Below, one piece after another: positions 35,485-44,533 of a stretch of DNA of 53,504 nucleotides. Source of the DNA: an uncultured Bacteroidales bacterium. GTDB lineage: Bacteria > Bacteroidota > Bacteroidia > Bacteroidales > WCHB1-69. The stretch's first letter is position 1. Every line of letters begins with the position of its first letter. The notes beneath the pieces are model-generated. The model was given only the letters and a program-made list of their open reading frames with translations, was not told the DNA's origin and made no database searches. The stretch spans positions 1 to 53,504 of the forward strand of contig ONHS01000016.1 in NCBI GenBank assembly GCA_900317715.1. The letters run 5' to 3'. Made by a program: the position numbers and the translations under genes.

Positions 35485-36150
35485 ATGGGTCAAGCTCACA
35501 TGGATTTTTGGATGAAGGAGTTCGAGCCTTTCACTACGGCGGTTGTGGCCAATGGTGAGGTTCCGTCGTCTGAACTGTCTATACGATTGTTACGGAAAAT
35601 GAAGCGTGTCATCTGTTGTGATGGCGCGCTTCAAAAATTATTGTCCATCAATATTATACCCGATGTGGTCGTGGGCGACGGGGATTCGATGAATGGGGAA
35701 TTGTTGAACGGCCATACAATTCCGTATTACCCCGACAAGAGCGAGGAATACAACGACCTTCAGAAGGCGTTGAAATATTGCACAGCAAAGGGTTATGATA
35801 ATATTCTGCTAATGGGTTGCGGCGGCCTGCGCGAAGACCATTTCATCGCGAATTTGAGTATCATGGCGATGTATTCCGAGAAAGTGCATCTCACCATGTT
35901 GACGGAGCACGGTTTATTTAACGTGCTGCGCGGTTCTTCCACATTCTGTTCCTTGCCTGGTCTGCAGGTCTCCGTCTTCGCCCGTAGCTCGCACACAAAA
36001 CTCACCTTCACGGGCCTGAAATACCCCGTCAACGATCGTTCCTTCAAATGGTTGTGGGAAGGAAGCCTGAACGAATCCCTGGGCGAGGAGTTCATCGTGG
36101 AGGCGAGCGACGACGAGCCGGTGGTAGTGTATCGGGCGCTGCAATTATGA
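35485..36150 (+). CDS. thiN: Thiamine pyrophosphokinase
   Basis: A 221-residue cytoplasmic enzyme transferring pyrophosphate from ATP to thiamine. Catalytic-domain motifs: VICCDGAL, PDVVVGDGDSM, KSEEYNDLQKAL (acidic metal-binding residues) and LLMGCGGLREDHFIANL. The C-terminal thiamine-binding beta domain contains GLKYPVNDRSF and SLNES. Length is typical. The last codons (LQL-stop) come from AATTATGA repeat words. Confidence 0.88.
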   Translation: MGQAHMDFWMKEFEPFTTAVVANGEVPSSELSIRLLRKMKRVICCDGALQKLLSINIIPDVVVGDGDSMNGELLNGHTIPYYPDKSEEYNDLQKALKYCTAKGYDNILLMGCGGLREDHFIANLSIMAMYSEKVHLTMLTEHGLFNVLRGSSTFCSLPGLQVSVFARSSHTKLTFTGLKYPVNDRSFKWLWEGSLNESLGEEFIVEASDDEPVVVYRALQL

Positions 36151-36200
36151 ATTATGAATGCTGAATTGTGAATTATGAATAATGGATGATGAATCGTTAA
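36142..36200 (+). repeat. AATTATG/ATGATGA word block spanning a stop and a start
   Basis: Words CAATTATGAATTATGAATG supply the stop of the thiamine pyrophosphokinase gene. The adjoining GAATAATGGATGATGAAT supplies the start codon and first residues (MDDE) of the next gene. Confidence 0.75.
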
Positions 36201-37153
36201 ATATTCATGGCTTATTCAAGGCGATATTGGGGCTTGTTGCCGTTTCGATGGTGGCCAATATCGTTTTTCTTTTTTTATCATCCGAAAAAATTGACCTTCT
36301 CTATTCCCATTCGCCGTTTTACGCATTGACATTGATCTTTTTCGGGGTCATTTTCCCGACTGTCATTGCTGCGATGGCTTTCAATTCTCTTCGCGACCGT
36401 CGCGGCGACACGCCGATTCTGCTCCAGACGTATATGCTCTATATGATGTTGGGCGCGTTTGTGCTTTATCGGTCCGACATCCTAAATTGGAAATTGCTGG
36501 TAAACATAGCGGTTTGGCTGCCCTGTCTCTTTTATATGGGGTATTCGAAGCAAGTCAAGCGAATTTTCCCGCCTGAGGAAAGGAATATCACCCTGCGTTT
36601 CCTTTTCTCGCTTGCTGGTCTTCTTTTCGTATATGTTATGTTTGTCATGCGTTTGGGGACAATTATGCCATACGATTATTATGACGAAAATATGCTGTTA
36701 ATTGATGAAAAAACACTTCAGGAAAACGAATATTCGGACGGGTTGATTCGTCTTATCAAACCTTCTGGGTTGCAATATGGAACAATGGTTGTTGATGAGG
36801 AAGAAATCATAACGCTGTTCAATGAAGATTGCCAATACTTCATCAAGTCTGGGGTCGGGGCTGATGAAGTGAGAGAAATCAATGATACCTGGCTTGAGGG
36901 GTTGGTTGATGGGGAATATTCCAAACACCATTGCGAATTGATGTCGGACTGCGGTATTGGTGTGGAGGGTGACAAAAGAATCAGTGCGCATCGAAAAAGC
37001 TACCTTTATTATACAGAGCCGTATCGCACGATGGTGGACGTTGTGCTCCTCCGCGACTACCGGATCCCGAAATACTGTATCATTTACGGCGTTTACGAGG
37101 AGGGTACTGGCAGCCATACGATGGAGATTGTGGATGCGGTACGGTTTCAGTAG
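36182..37153 (+). CDS. Unknown membrane protein with C-terminal soluble domain
   Basis: A 323-residue protein with about five N-terminal hydrophobic helices (about 12-32, 42-66, 80-95, 100-118, 137-157) and a soluble domain of about 160 residues (165-323). The soluble domain is acidic, with a YDYYDENMLLIDEKT start and an RDYRIPKYCIIYGVYEEG end. I recognise no family. The start codon lies in repeat words and the stop lies in a GTAGAGACG palindrome that also touches the stop of the convergent PIN gene. Confidence 0.7.
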   Translation: MDDESLNIHGLFKAILGLVAVSMVANIVFLFLSSEKIDLLYSHSPFYALTLIFFGVIFPTVIAAMAFNSLRDRRGDTPILLQTYMLYMMLGAFVLYRSDILNWKLLVNIAVWLPCLFYMGYSKQVKRIFPPEERNITLRFLFSLAGLLFVYVMFVMRLGTIMPYDYYDENMLLIDEKTLQENEYSDGLIRLIKPSGLQYGTMVVDEEEIITLFNEDCQYFIKSGVGADEVREINDTWLEGLVDGEYSKHHCELMSDCGIGVEGDKRISAHRKSYLYYTEPYRTMVDVVLLRDYRIPKYCIIYGVYEEGTGSHTMEIVDAVRFQ

Positions 37154-37177
37154 AGACGTTGTGCGCAATGTCTCTGC
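37150..37177. repeat. GTAGAGACG palindrome between convergent stops
   Basis: A 28-base imperfect palindrome, GTAGAGACGTTG, TGCG, CAATGTCTCTGC. Its left end contains the TAG stop of the membrane protein gene; its last base is in the stop codon of the minus-strand PIN gene. It can fold on either strand and may act as a bidirectional terminator or be a small mobile palindrome. Confidence 0.6.
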
Positions 37178-37587
37178 TAATTCAATTCGTACTGAATATA
37201 GTCCAGCCCGTACTTCTCGTATAGTTTCACTTTGCCATCACTGGTGATAAATGTTAACCGATCCTCTATGCATTGAGCTATCAAGAGTCGGTCGAAAGGG
37301 TCTTTATGTATGGACTCTCTTTCAAGGGTTTCAAGTCGGATTATATGATGTAAATTAATAGGAAGAATACCAAGGTTTTCTTCTTTGATAAGAGTGATGA
37401 CATTACTGAGACTCCCGGGAATTATAATTTGATTCTTAGCATTTTTGATTACCATTTCATGTAATGATACCACACTGACGTGTCCAATGTTGTTATAATC
37501 GAAAAAGAAGTCCAAAATTTCATTGGGGAGTTTGTGACCTCCATTGAGATTGTGAAGAAGGAATTGAGTATCAATTAGGTAGTTCAT
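37177..37587 (-). CDS. PIN-domain toxin (VapC-like)
   Basis: A 136-residue PIN-domain ribonuclease, presumably a toxin cleaving RNA. Conserved acidic residues are visible: Asp6 in YLIDTQ, Glu in SLHEMVIK (about 44), Asp in KDPFDRLLIAQC (about 94-97) and the C-terminal TSDGKVKLYEKYG region. Its start overlaps the end of a 55-codon antitoxin gene by 17 bases. It ends at the palindrome 37150-37177. Confidence 0.85.
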   Translation of the reverse strand: MNYLIDTQFLLHNLNGGHKLPNEILDFFFDYNNIGHVSVVSLHEMVIKNAKNQIIIPGSLSNVITLIKEENLGILPINLHHIIRLETLERESIHKDPFDRLLIAQCIEDRLTFITSDGKVKLYEKYGLDYIQYELN

Positions 37588-37738
37588 TTAACGGTATTAT
37601 TCTGTAATCAAAAGCATCTTTTGAGATAAATATTTTTCCTTTGTAAAGTCCGTGCAGTTTTGCCATGGGGCTTTTTCTCTTGTCCTTTTTCTTTCTTTTG
37701 GCGTATTCTTTCGCCCATTCGTCTAAGTCTATTCTCAT
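37571..37738 (-). CDS. Short antitoxin (55 aa) for the PIN toxin
   Basis: A 55-residue frame starting MRIDLDEWAKEYAKRKKKDK and ending in GLYKGKIFISKDAFDYR plus a short tail. It lies directly upstream of, and overlaps by 17 bases, the PIN toxin gene, as in type II toxin-antitoxin pairs. The tail resembles the toxin-wrapping tail of DUF2281-type antitoxins. The N-terminus is basic rather than a clear DNA-binding fold. A -7 box lies 63 bases upstream. Confidence 0.7.
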   Translation of the reverse strand: MRIDLDEWAKEYAKRKKKDKRKSPMAKLHGLYKGKIFISKDAFDYRIIPLNELPN

Positions 37739-37800
37739 ATCGCTTTTCGTTTTTTTAGATGAATAATTTAGTTGCCGTTAATCATAATTGTTTCACGATG

Positions 37801-37808
37801 CAAAGATA
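37801..37808 (-). promoter_or_regulatory. -7 promoter box (TATCTTTG) for the toxin-antitoxin pair
   Basis: Minus-strand TATCTTTGCATCG, upstream of the antitoxin ATG (37738). Confidence 0.6.
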
Positions 37809-37883
37809 CAACAAGAAATCACGTTTGTCAAGTGTTTTTTGATTTTTTGTTTGTTGTTGATTATTAGGGAAGTATGAAAATAT

Positions 37884-37911
37884 TTTAACAATTGAAATTA
37901 GAATTGTTAAA
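37884..37911. promoter_or_regulatory. AT-rich inverted repeat between divergent promoters
   Basis: TTTAACAATT (37884-37893) and AATTGTTAAA (37902-37911) are exact inverted arms around 8 bases. They lie between the toxin-antitoxin promoter and the SDR promoter. It may be an operator or hairpin; no regulator can be named. Confidence 0.4.
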
Positions 37912-37960
37912 TTTTTCAATGGGGTTTTCGCAGGAATTTCGACGAAGGAAGAATTTTTTG

Positions 37961-37968
37961 TATTTTTG
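37961..37968 (+). promoter_or_regulatory. -7 promoter box (TATTTTTG) for the SDR gene
   Basis: TATTTTTGCCG, 14 bases before ATG 37983, implying a very short leader. Confidence 0.65.
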
Positions 37969-37982
37969 CCGATTATTATGGA

Positions 37983-38780
37983 ATGTTTATGAAAAACACC
38001 TATACCAACAAAGTCGTTTGGATTACCGGCACCTCCTCCGGTATCGGGAAGGAGACTGCGTTCCGCTTCGCGGAGGCGGGAGCGCGGTTGATTCTCACGG
38101 CGTTAGAACCTGACTTGTTAGAACAGGTGCGCGAGGAGTGCCTGCGCTTGGGCGCGAAGGCTGTCTCCTGCCTGCCGTTCGACCTCGGGCAGACTGACGC
38201 GCTGCCGCAACTCGCGGAGGAAGCCCTTAACGCCTATGGGCGCATCGACGTCTTCTACAACAATGCCGGCATCAGCCAGCGCGGTACCACTGTGGAGACC
38301 GACATGGCCGTCATCCGCAAGGTGATGGACATCGACTTCTACGCGCCGGTGATCCTCACCAAGGCCGTGTTGCCCAGGATGATCGAACAGGGTGGGGGAC
38401 AATTGGCCGTCACCACCAGCATCGCCGGACTTTTCGGATTCCCGCTGCGCTGCGCCTACTCGTCGGCCAAGCACGCCCTCTACGGCTTTTTCGAGACCGT
38501 GGCGGCGGAGAACTACAAGGATGGCATCCGTGTCACCATCCTCACGCCCGGCCGTGTGCAGACCAACATCTCCGTCAACTCGTTGGAGAAGGACGGTCGC
38601 AAGCACGGCAAGATGGACGCGGGTCAGGCCGGCGGCATCACCCCCGAGAAGGCCTCCCGCATCATCTTCAATGCCATCGCCAAGGAGAAACGCGAACAAC
38701 TCGTCGGCAGCTCCGAACTCATCATGGCCCACATCAAACGCTTCTTCCCCGGTGTGCGCGAAGCTGGCGAGGAAGATTAA
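37983..38780 (+). CDS. Short-chain dehydrogenase/reductase
   Basis: A 265-residue classical SDR oxidoreductase: TGTSSGIGKETA cofactor motif at about 15, NNAGISQRG near 91, the catalytic Ser in VTTSIAG and Tyr-x3-Lys in YSSAKHALYGFF. The TPGRVQTNIS stretch resembles DHRS7-like members. Cytoplasmic; substrate unknown. ATG 37989 is an alternative start. GC content is noticeably higher than in the adjacent toxin-antitoxin region. Confidence 0.87.
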   Translation: MFMKNTYTNKVVWITGTSSGIGKETAFRFAEAGARLILTALEPDLLEQVREECLRLGAKAVSCLPFDLGQTDALPQLAEEALNAYGRIDVFYNNAGISQRGTTVETDMAVIRKVMDIDFYAPVILTKAVLPRMIEQGGGQLAVTTSIAGLFGFPLRCAYSSAKHALYGFFETVAAENYKDGIRVTILTPGRVQTNISVNSLEKDGRKHGKMDAGQAGGITPEKASRIIFNAIAKEKREQLVGSSELIMAHIKRFFPGVREAGEED

Positions 38781-39125
38781 GCCGATGTAACGGTAATAAG
38801 GGCGAATAATTATTCGCCCCTACCATCCCCACATAACCGTGTAATCCTGTAATCCTGTAACCCTTTAACCTTCTAACCTTTAACCTCTAAACCTTAAACC
38901 TTAAACCTTAAACCTTGAACTTTGAACTTTGAACTTGAAACTTGAAACCTGAAACTTGAACCTCTAACCCCTAAACCTTAAACCTTGAACTTTGAACTTT
39001 GAACTTGAAACTTGAAACTTGAAACCTGAAACTTGAACCTCTAAACCCTAAACCCTAAACCTTAAACCTTAAACCCTCAACTCTCAACCCTCAACCCTCA
39101 ACCGAAAATCTAAAACCCCAAAATA
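38781..39125 (+). repeat. 345-base composite tandem-word block
   Basis: No gene. Contents in order: GTGTAATCCTGTAATCCTG words, TTTAACCTTCTAACC, AAACCTT units, TTGAACT units, GAAACTT/GAAACCT units, a second round of AAACCTT, TTGAACT and GAAACTT, then CTCAACC units and a short unique leader before ATG 39126. All repeats have a seven-base period. Confidence 0.9.
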
Positions 39126-40001
39126 ATGAAACCAACCCTATTAATCCTCGCCGCCGGCATGGGAAGCCGCTACGGCGGACTGAAACAACTGGACCAGATG
39201 GGTCCGAATGGTGAAACCATCCTCGACTACTCCGTGAAGTACGCCGCAGCAGCCGGCTACGGCAAAGTGGTGCTTGTCATCCGCCGCAGCATGGAGGCCG
39301 ACTTCCAGGAGTACATCCTGCCGAGATACAAGAACGTCATCCCGGTGGAATACGTCTTTCAGGAACTCGACATGCTTCCTGCGGGCTTCTCCGTGAACCC
39401 GGAGCGCGTGAAACCCTACGGAACCGCGCACGCCATTCTGGTGGCGAAAGACGCTGTCAAAGAGCCGTTTACGGTGATCAACGCCGACGACTTCTACGGC
39501 AAGGAACCCTTCCAGATTCTGGGCGACTACCTGCGCGATGTGACCGCCAACGACCCTGCTGCCTTCGCGATGGTCGGCTACCGTTTGGACAAGACCCTGT
39601 CGGAGAACGGCACCGTTTCGCGCGGCGTCTGCCAAGTCGATGATGACGGATATTTGACGATTGTTAAGGAGATGCGCAAGATTGCCCGTACGGCCAACGG
39701 CATCCAGAACGACGAGGACGGCGTGGTAACCCCGCTCACCGGCGTAGAGCCCGTCTCCATGAACTTCTGGGGCTTTTCCCCGCGCTTCTTCGACCGCTTG
39801 GAGTCGATGTTCGCACAGTTCCTGAAGGACAACGAAGGTAATATCAAGGCCGAATTCCCGATCCCTGACGCGGTCTCCGCAGTGATGGCCAGCGGCGACG
39901 CCAAAGTCCGCGTCCTCCCCACCAAGTCTGAATGGTTCGGTGTGACCTATGCCGAAGACCGTCCGATGGTGGTGGAGAAACTGAAATCAGTTAGCAGTTA
40001 G
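39126..40001 (+). CDS. Nucleotidyltransferase (sugar-phosphate type)
   Basis: A 291-residue cytoplasmic protein with a GT-A-like nucleotidyltransferase fold. The N-terminal LILAAGMGSRYGGLKQLDQMG is the NTP-binding signature, VINADDFYG supplies the metal-binding Asp pair and PYGTAHAILVA lies in the sugar-binding region. Its exact product is not clear; it resembles glucose-1-phosphate thymidylyl/uridylyltransferases in the N-terminal half. The final codons (KSVSS-stop) are encoded by GTTAGCA repeat words. Confidence 0.83.
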   Translation: MKPTLLILAAGMGSRYGGLKQLDQMGPNGETILDYSVKYAAAAGYGKVVLVIRRSMEADFQEYILPRYKNVIPVEYVFQELDMLPAGFSVNPERVKPYGTAHAILVAKDAVKEPFTVINADDFYGKEPFQILGDYLRDVTANDPAAFAMVGYRLDKTLSENGTVSRGVCQVDDDGYLTIVKEMRKIARTANGIQNDEDGVVTPLTGVEPVSMNFWGFSPRFFDRLESMFAQFLKDNEGNIKAEFPIPDAVSAVMASGDAKVRVLPTKSEWFGVTYAEDRPMVVEKLKSVSS

Positions 40002-40052
40002 TAGTTAGCAGTTAGCAGTTGTAGCGTGTCAATAACCGATAACCCATAACCA
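39984..40052 (+). repeat. GTTAGCA words then CAATAACC leader words
   Basis: GTTAGCAGTTAGTAGTTAGC supplies the stop of the preceding gene. TCAATAACCGATAACCC then precedes ATG 40055, nearly identical to the segment preceding hslR (28509-28537). Confidence 0.8.
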
Positions 40053-40054
40053 TT

Positions 40055-42316
40055 ATGAGTTCCAAGAAATTCCTGCTCGTCCTGCTGTGGGGGCTTTTGG
40101 CCCTCACCGTTCGGGCGCAGTGTCCGGATTTCACGGATTTGACGGGGTCGAATGTGGTTTGCTATTACGGCAATACAAACAATCCAGACTCTCTTACGGG
40201 TATAGTCCCGGGTCGGCATACGCTTATCACAGAACAGGGCACGGACCCGCGTACTAACAGTCTGCTGCCGTTGCTTCCGGAAGGAGAGACCGCTGTGGTG
40301 AAGTTGGGTAACGAACTTGTGGGGGCGGAAGCCGAATCCATTGTCTATACATTCACGGTGGATGAAGAAAACGCCATTTTACTACTTAAATTCGCTGTTG
40401 TACTTGAAGATCCCATGCACGATCCTCCATCGCAGCCACGTTTTGTGATGCGGGTCATGGATGCCAATGATGAACTTCTTGACCCTTGTATGGAGTATGA
40501 TGTCATTGCTTCGAATGAAATACCTGGTTTTCAATCTTTTGGAAATATCAGATGGAGGCCGTGGACGAACACTGGATTTGATCTCACTCCGTATGTCGGG
40601 CAAACGGTGAAGGTGTCGTTCACTACGTACGACTGTACCGCAACCGGTCATTTTGGTTACGCCTATTTTACGGCCGCTTGCATCAACAACCGTCTGGAGC
40701 TCGTCGGCTGTGACGGCGATGATGTGACACTCGCGGCACCACAGGGCTTTGAAAGCTATCAATGGAACAACGGTACCACTTCCGATACCGCGACCTATTC
40801 CGTGCAGGGTACAACCGTTGTCAATTGCTTGATAACCACTGTTCTGGGTTGCCAGCTTACGCTCGTCGGAACGCTGACAACCGACGATATCCCTGCCCAA
40901 CCCCAAACGTTTTACGATACCATCTGCGAGGGAGAGAGCTATTCAGCCAACGGTTTTACGCTGCCTTCAAATTTAACCCCGGGGCTACATACGGCTTTAA
41001 ATACCTACTTCAATGTCGCCACTTGTACGGAGGATATTACAAACACCTTGTATCTCTTTGTTATACAACGTTATTTCCATTATTATGACATGGCTTGTGA
41101 AGGCAATGATTATAATGCTTTGGGGTTCAGCTATACGAATTTGCCGCTTGGCGAAATTCTTGACAGCAATATTGTATTAACTGGGGGATGCGATTCGGTG
41201 GCCGTGTTGCACCTGACGGTAGCTCCTTCCTTTGCTATGCCGAACACCATTAGCGGTCCATCGGTGGTATGCTCCCAGTCCGCGGCAACCTATTTTTTGC
41301 CTGATGCCGAAGTGTTGGTTTATCATTGGCTTGTGCCTGATGGTGTTTCCGTATATAACGGTCAGGGTACGAGCATCGCTTCTCTTTATTTCACATCGAA
41401 TGCGCCTCCAAATTCCCTTATCACCTTGACGGGCGCCAATGGTTGTGGAAGTGGTTCCGCCCAGCTGTGGGTAACAGTGAACCCCTCTTATCATTTTTTT
41501 GCCAACGATACCATCTGTACCGGCAACGATTATCAAGAGAACGGTTTGCAATTAGGAGTTCAAGACAGTGTGGGTGTCTTTGTTTATACGCTGAATGATA
41601 CTACCACCTGTGGATGCGACAGTGTTCATGTGGTGCAGTTGAGGGTGGCCGAGACGCCGGAAATAACCGCTTTGTCTGATCCTACGGTGATATGTGTGGG
41701 ACAAGAGACCGAGTTGCATGCGTTGGGATCCCAAGCCTCTGTCACGTTGACTTCGGAATTGAACCACGTGGTGATTGGTGACATCTTATGTACGGACAGC
41801 TCCTGTGTGCATCTCGCAGACTGGCCTTGCGGCAAGGTGGCTATGGGGGTGGTTTTTTACGTGGATGACACGGGCCAGCACGGTTGGGCGGTCAGTTTGC
41901 AAGATGAACCCACCACCTACATTTGGGGGTTGTTGTTGAGTCTGGATATTCCGGATTTGATGAGTTATTCCAACGCTTTCACGACGATGGGAGACTTGGA
42001 CGGATATCAGAATACGGCCGCCATCAGGGCTTCCGGAACCGCTGCTCAGTATCCGGCGGCTTACCATGTCGATTTTGAACACGGATGGTATCTGCCTGCC
42101 GCTGCGCAACTCTATCGTATTTATGCCACCCTCGGGATAGTGAACAACTCCTTGCAAGCCGTTGGCGGAGCAGTTTTCCCGATGGATTCAGAATGGAGTT
42201 ATTGGTCTTCTTCAGAAAAATCACCCTACGAAGCATGGGCTTTGTATAACAGCACTTCGTTAACTGCAGTCAATAAATCCGTGTCGTTACCTGTCCGGAC
42301 TATCCGTAATTTTTGA
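40055..42316 (+). CDS. Secreted multidomain protein with C-terminal DUF1566/FISUMP-like domain
   Basis: A 753-residue exported protein: signal peptide (about 1-21, ending VRAQ), a beta-sandwich region (about 90-215), Ig-like segments, and repeats with DTICEG and CDSVxVLxLxV patterns. The C-terminal ~145 residues carry FYVDDTGQHGWAVSLQDE, FEHGWYLPAAAQLYRIY and YWSSSE, the pattern of the DUF1566/Lcl C-terminal (FISUMP) domain. No T9SS signal ends the protein. The next gene, 14 bases on, starts with the same domain and does carry one. Function unknown; surface binding is an inference. Confidence 0.82.
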   Translation: MSSKKFLLVLLWGLLALTVRAQCPDFTDLTGSNVVCYYGNTNNPDSLTGIVPGRHTLITEQGTDPRTNSLLPLLPEGETAVVKLGNELVGAEAESIVYTFTVDEENAILLLKFAVVLEDPMHDPPSQPRFVMRVMDANDELLDPCMEYDVIASNEIPGFQSFGNIRWRPWTNTGFDLTPYVGQTVKVSFTTYDCTATGHFGYAYFTAACINNRLELVGCDGDDVTLAAPQGFESYQWNNGTTSDTATYSVQGTTVVNCLITTVLGCQLTLVGTLTTDDIPAQPQTFYDTICEGESYSANGFTLPSNLTPGLHTALNTYFNVATCTEDITNTLYLFVIQRYFHYYDMACEGNDYNALGFSYTNLPLGEILDSNIVLTGGCDSVAVLHLTVAPSFAMPNTISGPSVVCSQSAATYFLPDAEVLVYHWLVPDGVSVYNGQGTSIASLYFTSNAPPNSLITLTGANGCGSGSAQLWVTVNPSYHFFANDTICTGNDYQENGLQLGVQDSVGVFVYTLNDTTTCGCDSVHVVQLRVAETPEITALSDPTVICVGQETELHALGSQASVTLTSELNHVVIGDILCTDSSCVHLADWPCGKVAMGVVFYVDDTGQHGWAVSLQDEPTTYIWGLLLSLDIPDLMSYSNAFTTMGDLDGYQNTAAIRASGTAAQYPAAYHVDFEHGWYLPAAAQLYRIYATLGIVNNSLQAVGGAVFPMDSEWSYWSSSEKSPYEAWALYNSTSLTAVNKSVSLPVRTIRNF

Positions 42317-42330
42317 TTTATTCGTTGAAA

Positions 42331-43791
42331 ATGAAAAAGCAGATTCTCTACATATTGTTGCAGTTTGCCATATTGCTGGGCTTTGGACAGGCTTACCACG
42401 TGGGTGACCTTTACACGGCGGAGGACGGTTCGCAGGGGATTGTCTTCTTCGTGCATGCGGACGGCAGCGGTTGGGCGGTGGCTCTCCACGATGAAGAGAA
42501 CCAACTCCCCTGGTCCCCCACGGAAGTTGACGTACCTGCACTTCCTAACTATAGTTCCACCTTTGCACAAGCCTTGCTGGCTGACACATCGGGTTACACG
42601 AACACGCAACAGATTCGGAATTTCTATGGACCGGGCAGCCATTATGCCGCTGGCGCTGTGGATTTTGAACACGGTTGGTATCTGCCTGCCATGGGTCAAC
42701 TTGCCATGATATACGCACAATTGCCGCTTATTCAACCCGCATTGCTCGCCTCGGGAGGGACGCCTTTAGCTACGGATAATCCGACTTTCGAATTTTACGG
42801 TCTCAGCTATTGGAGCAGCACAGAAGTTTCCTCCCAATTTGCGGGGAGTTTGTCTTTTGTCAATGATCCTGTCAATAATATAATATTAACAAACGCTACG
42901 GGGACCCCTCACCTCCAAAATAAACAAAGTCAACCTCTACTGGTGCGCGCCGTCTGCAGTTTTCCGCCACGGGAGAATGTTTACGATTCCACACTAACCT
43001 ACCTGTGGAACACGGGAAGCACCGAACCCCATTTTCACGATGTCCCGTTGCAGAACACGACCTATACTGTCACTGTGAGCAATGCCTATGGCTGCACAAA
43101 CTCCGCTTCTGCCGAAGTGACGGTTATCGACAACAACCCGCAGACATTTTACGATACGGTCTGTCAAGGTTCGACGTATAACCACCATGGTTTTACGTTA
43201 AACGCGCAGGAGACGGCGGAAGTGGGGGAGATTGTCCGCACGCAAACACTTTCCGCTGTAGGCTGTGAGAGCGAAATCACCCTCTTCCTTACGGTGGTTC
43301 CTCACGATATCGTCTATTTGGAGCAAACCGCTACAGATTCTTTGGTTTGGAACGGCGTAACATACACGGAAGACGGTACTTACACACAATACTTCAACAA
43401 CCAATATGGATGTGACAGTACAGTTATTCTGACCCTTACACTTGAAGGCGGTGGTGGTCCAGGTCCGGGTCCCGAGCCCGACACCATACCTTTCGGCGAA
43501 GGTGACACCCTGATGCTCTACCTCCCCAACGCCATCACACCTACCCGCAACGATGGCCTCAACGACTATTTCTCTCTCCCCGAAGGGTGCAAATCTCTGA
43601 TCAGCATTTTTGAGATTAAAATCTACAACCGCTGGGGTACCATGGTGTATCATGCCACCGACAAAAATTTCCGTTGGGACGGCAGAATCAATGGTACAAT
43701 ATACTTCAATGTGGTGTATAACTATATGATATTTTTCGAGGATATCATTGGGAGACCGTACATCCTCAGTGGAACCATTACCGTTTTGTGA
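42331..43791 (+). CDS. Secreted DUF1566/FISUMP-like protein with T9SS type B signal
   Basis: A 486-residue exported protein. The signal peptide (MKKQILYILLQFAILLGFGQ) is directly followed by a DUF1566/Lcl-type domain (about 22-215; FFVHADGSGWAVALHDEEN, FEHGWYLPAMGQL, YWSSTE), homologous to the end of the previous protein. Ig-like and CDSxVxLxLT repeats follow (about 220-375), then a Gly-Pro linker and a type B T9SS signal (NAITPTRNDGLND, IYNRWGTMVYH, FRWDGRINGT). ATG 42331 is chosen over the in-frame TTG 42313, which overlaps the previous stop. Probably an operon with the gene before it. Confidence 0.85.
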   Translation: MKKQILYILLQFAILLGFGQAYHVGDLYTAEDGSQGIVFFVHADGSGWAVALHDEENQLPWSPTEVDVPALPNYSSTFAQALLADTSGYTNTQQIRNFYGPGSHYAAGAVDFEHGWYLPAMGQLAMIYAQLPLIQPALLASGGTPLATDNPTFEFYGLSYWSSTEVSSQFAGSLSFVNDPVNNIILTNATGTPHLQNKQSQPLLVRAVCSFPPRENVYDSTLTYLWNTGSTEPHFHDVPLQNTTYTVTVSNAYGCTNSASAEVTVIDNNPQTFYDTVCQGSTYNHHGFTLNAQETAEVGEIVRTQTLSAVGCESEITLFLTVVPHDIVYLEQTATDSLVWNGVTYTEDGTYTQYFNNQYGCDSTVILTLTLEGGGGPGPGPEPDTIPFGEGDTLMLYLPNAITPTRNDGLNDYFSLPEGCKSLISIFEIKIYNRWGTMVYHATDKNFRWDGRINGTIYFNVVYNYMIFFEDIIGRPYILSGTITVL

Positions 43792-43804
43792 TAACCTTTT
43801 GATA

Positions 43805-44533
43805 ATGAATGCAATAAATATGAAACAACATCCTAATGAAGTCCTCTTTACCTTCCTGCGGCAGTTGATTCCCAACAATAACCGCGAGTGGTTCAAAGCG
43901 CATCGCGAGCTGTACGATGCCGCATGGGCACAGTTTAACGTGCTGGTGGAGAATGTGATAGCGGCCATTGGCGAGTTTGATGCCTCCATCTCCGGACTCA
44001 CGCCCAAGGACTGCACCTACCGCATCTATCGCGACATTCGTTTCTCGCCCGATAAGACTCCCTACAAGGGGCATCTGGGCGCGTATATGAACTACTACGG
44101 CAAGAAGGCCTATTGGGGCGGCTACTATCTGCAGATCGAACCCGAGCAGGTGATGCTCGCGAGTGGCGTATGGTGGCTGCCTACCAAGGAGATGCAGCAC
44201 CTGCGGCAATCGGTCTCCGACCAAATGGATGATTTTGTGAAGCTTGTGGAGGAACCGGAGCTCAAGAAGCTGGTACCCACCATCGGGCAGGAACACTACA
44301 AACGGATACCCAACGGTCTGCCGAAGGACTCCCCGCACCCCGAATACCTCACTTGCAAGGATTACGCCATGTCCTGCATGCTGAAACCCGAAGACCTCTG
44401 CCGCGACGACTACGCGAAGCGCATCGCGCACGTCTTCCGCGTGATGAAACCGGTCAACGACTTCCTCAGCGAGAACATCCTCATCAACATGGAGGAGATG
44501 GAGACGATGAAGAGTGTTGTGAAATTTGTTTAA
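43805..44533 (+). CDS. DUF2461 family protein
   Basis: A 242-residue cytoplasmic protein of the DUF2461 (TIGR02453) family: LFTFLRQLIPNNNREWFKAHRELYDAA at the start, TYRIYRDIRFSPDKTPYKGHLGAYM (about 70-95) and GYYLQIEPEQVMLASGVWWLP. Function not established. ATG 43820 is an alternative start; the longer frame back to 43748 overlaps the preceding gene and is unlikely. The stop codon TAA lies in GTTTAAGGTTTAAGG repeat words. Confidence 0.88.
   Translation: MNAINMKQHPNEVLFTFLRQLIPNNNREWFKAHRELYDAAWAQFNVLVENVIAAIGEFDASISGLTPKDCTYRIYRDIRFSPDKTPYKGHLGAYMNYYGKKAYWGGYYLQIEPEQVMLASGVWWLPTKEMQHLRQSVSDQMDDFVKLVEEPELKKLVPTIGQEHYKRIPNGLPKDSPHPEYLTCKDYAMSCMLKPEDLCRDDYAKRIAHVFRVMKPVNDFLSENILINMEEMETMKSVVKFV

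Noticed and set aside
38781..39125. Possible CRISPR array in the long repeat blocks
   Set aside because: The units are short degenerate tandem words with no unique spacers and no nearby cas genes.
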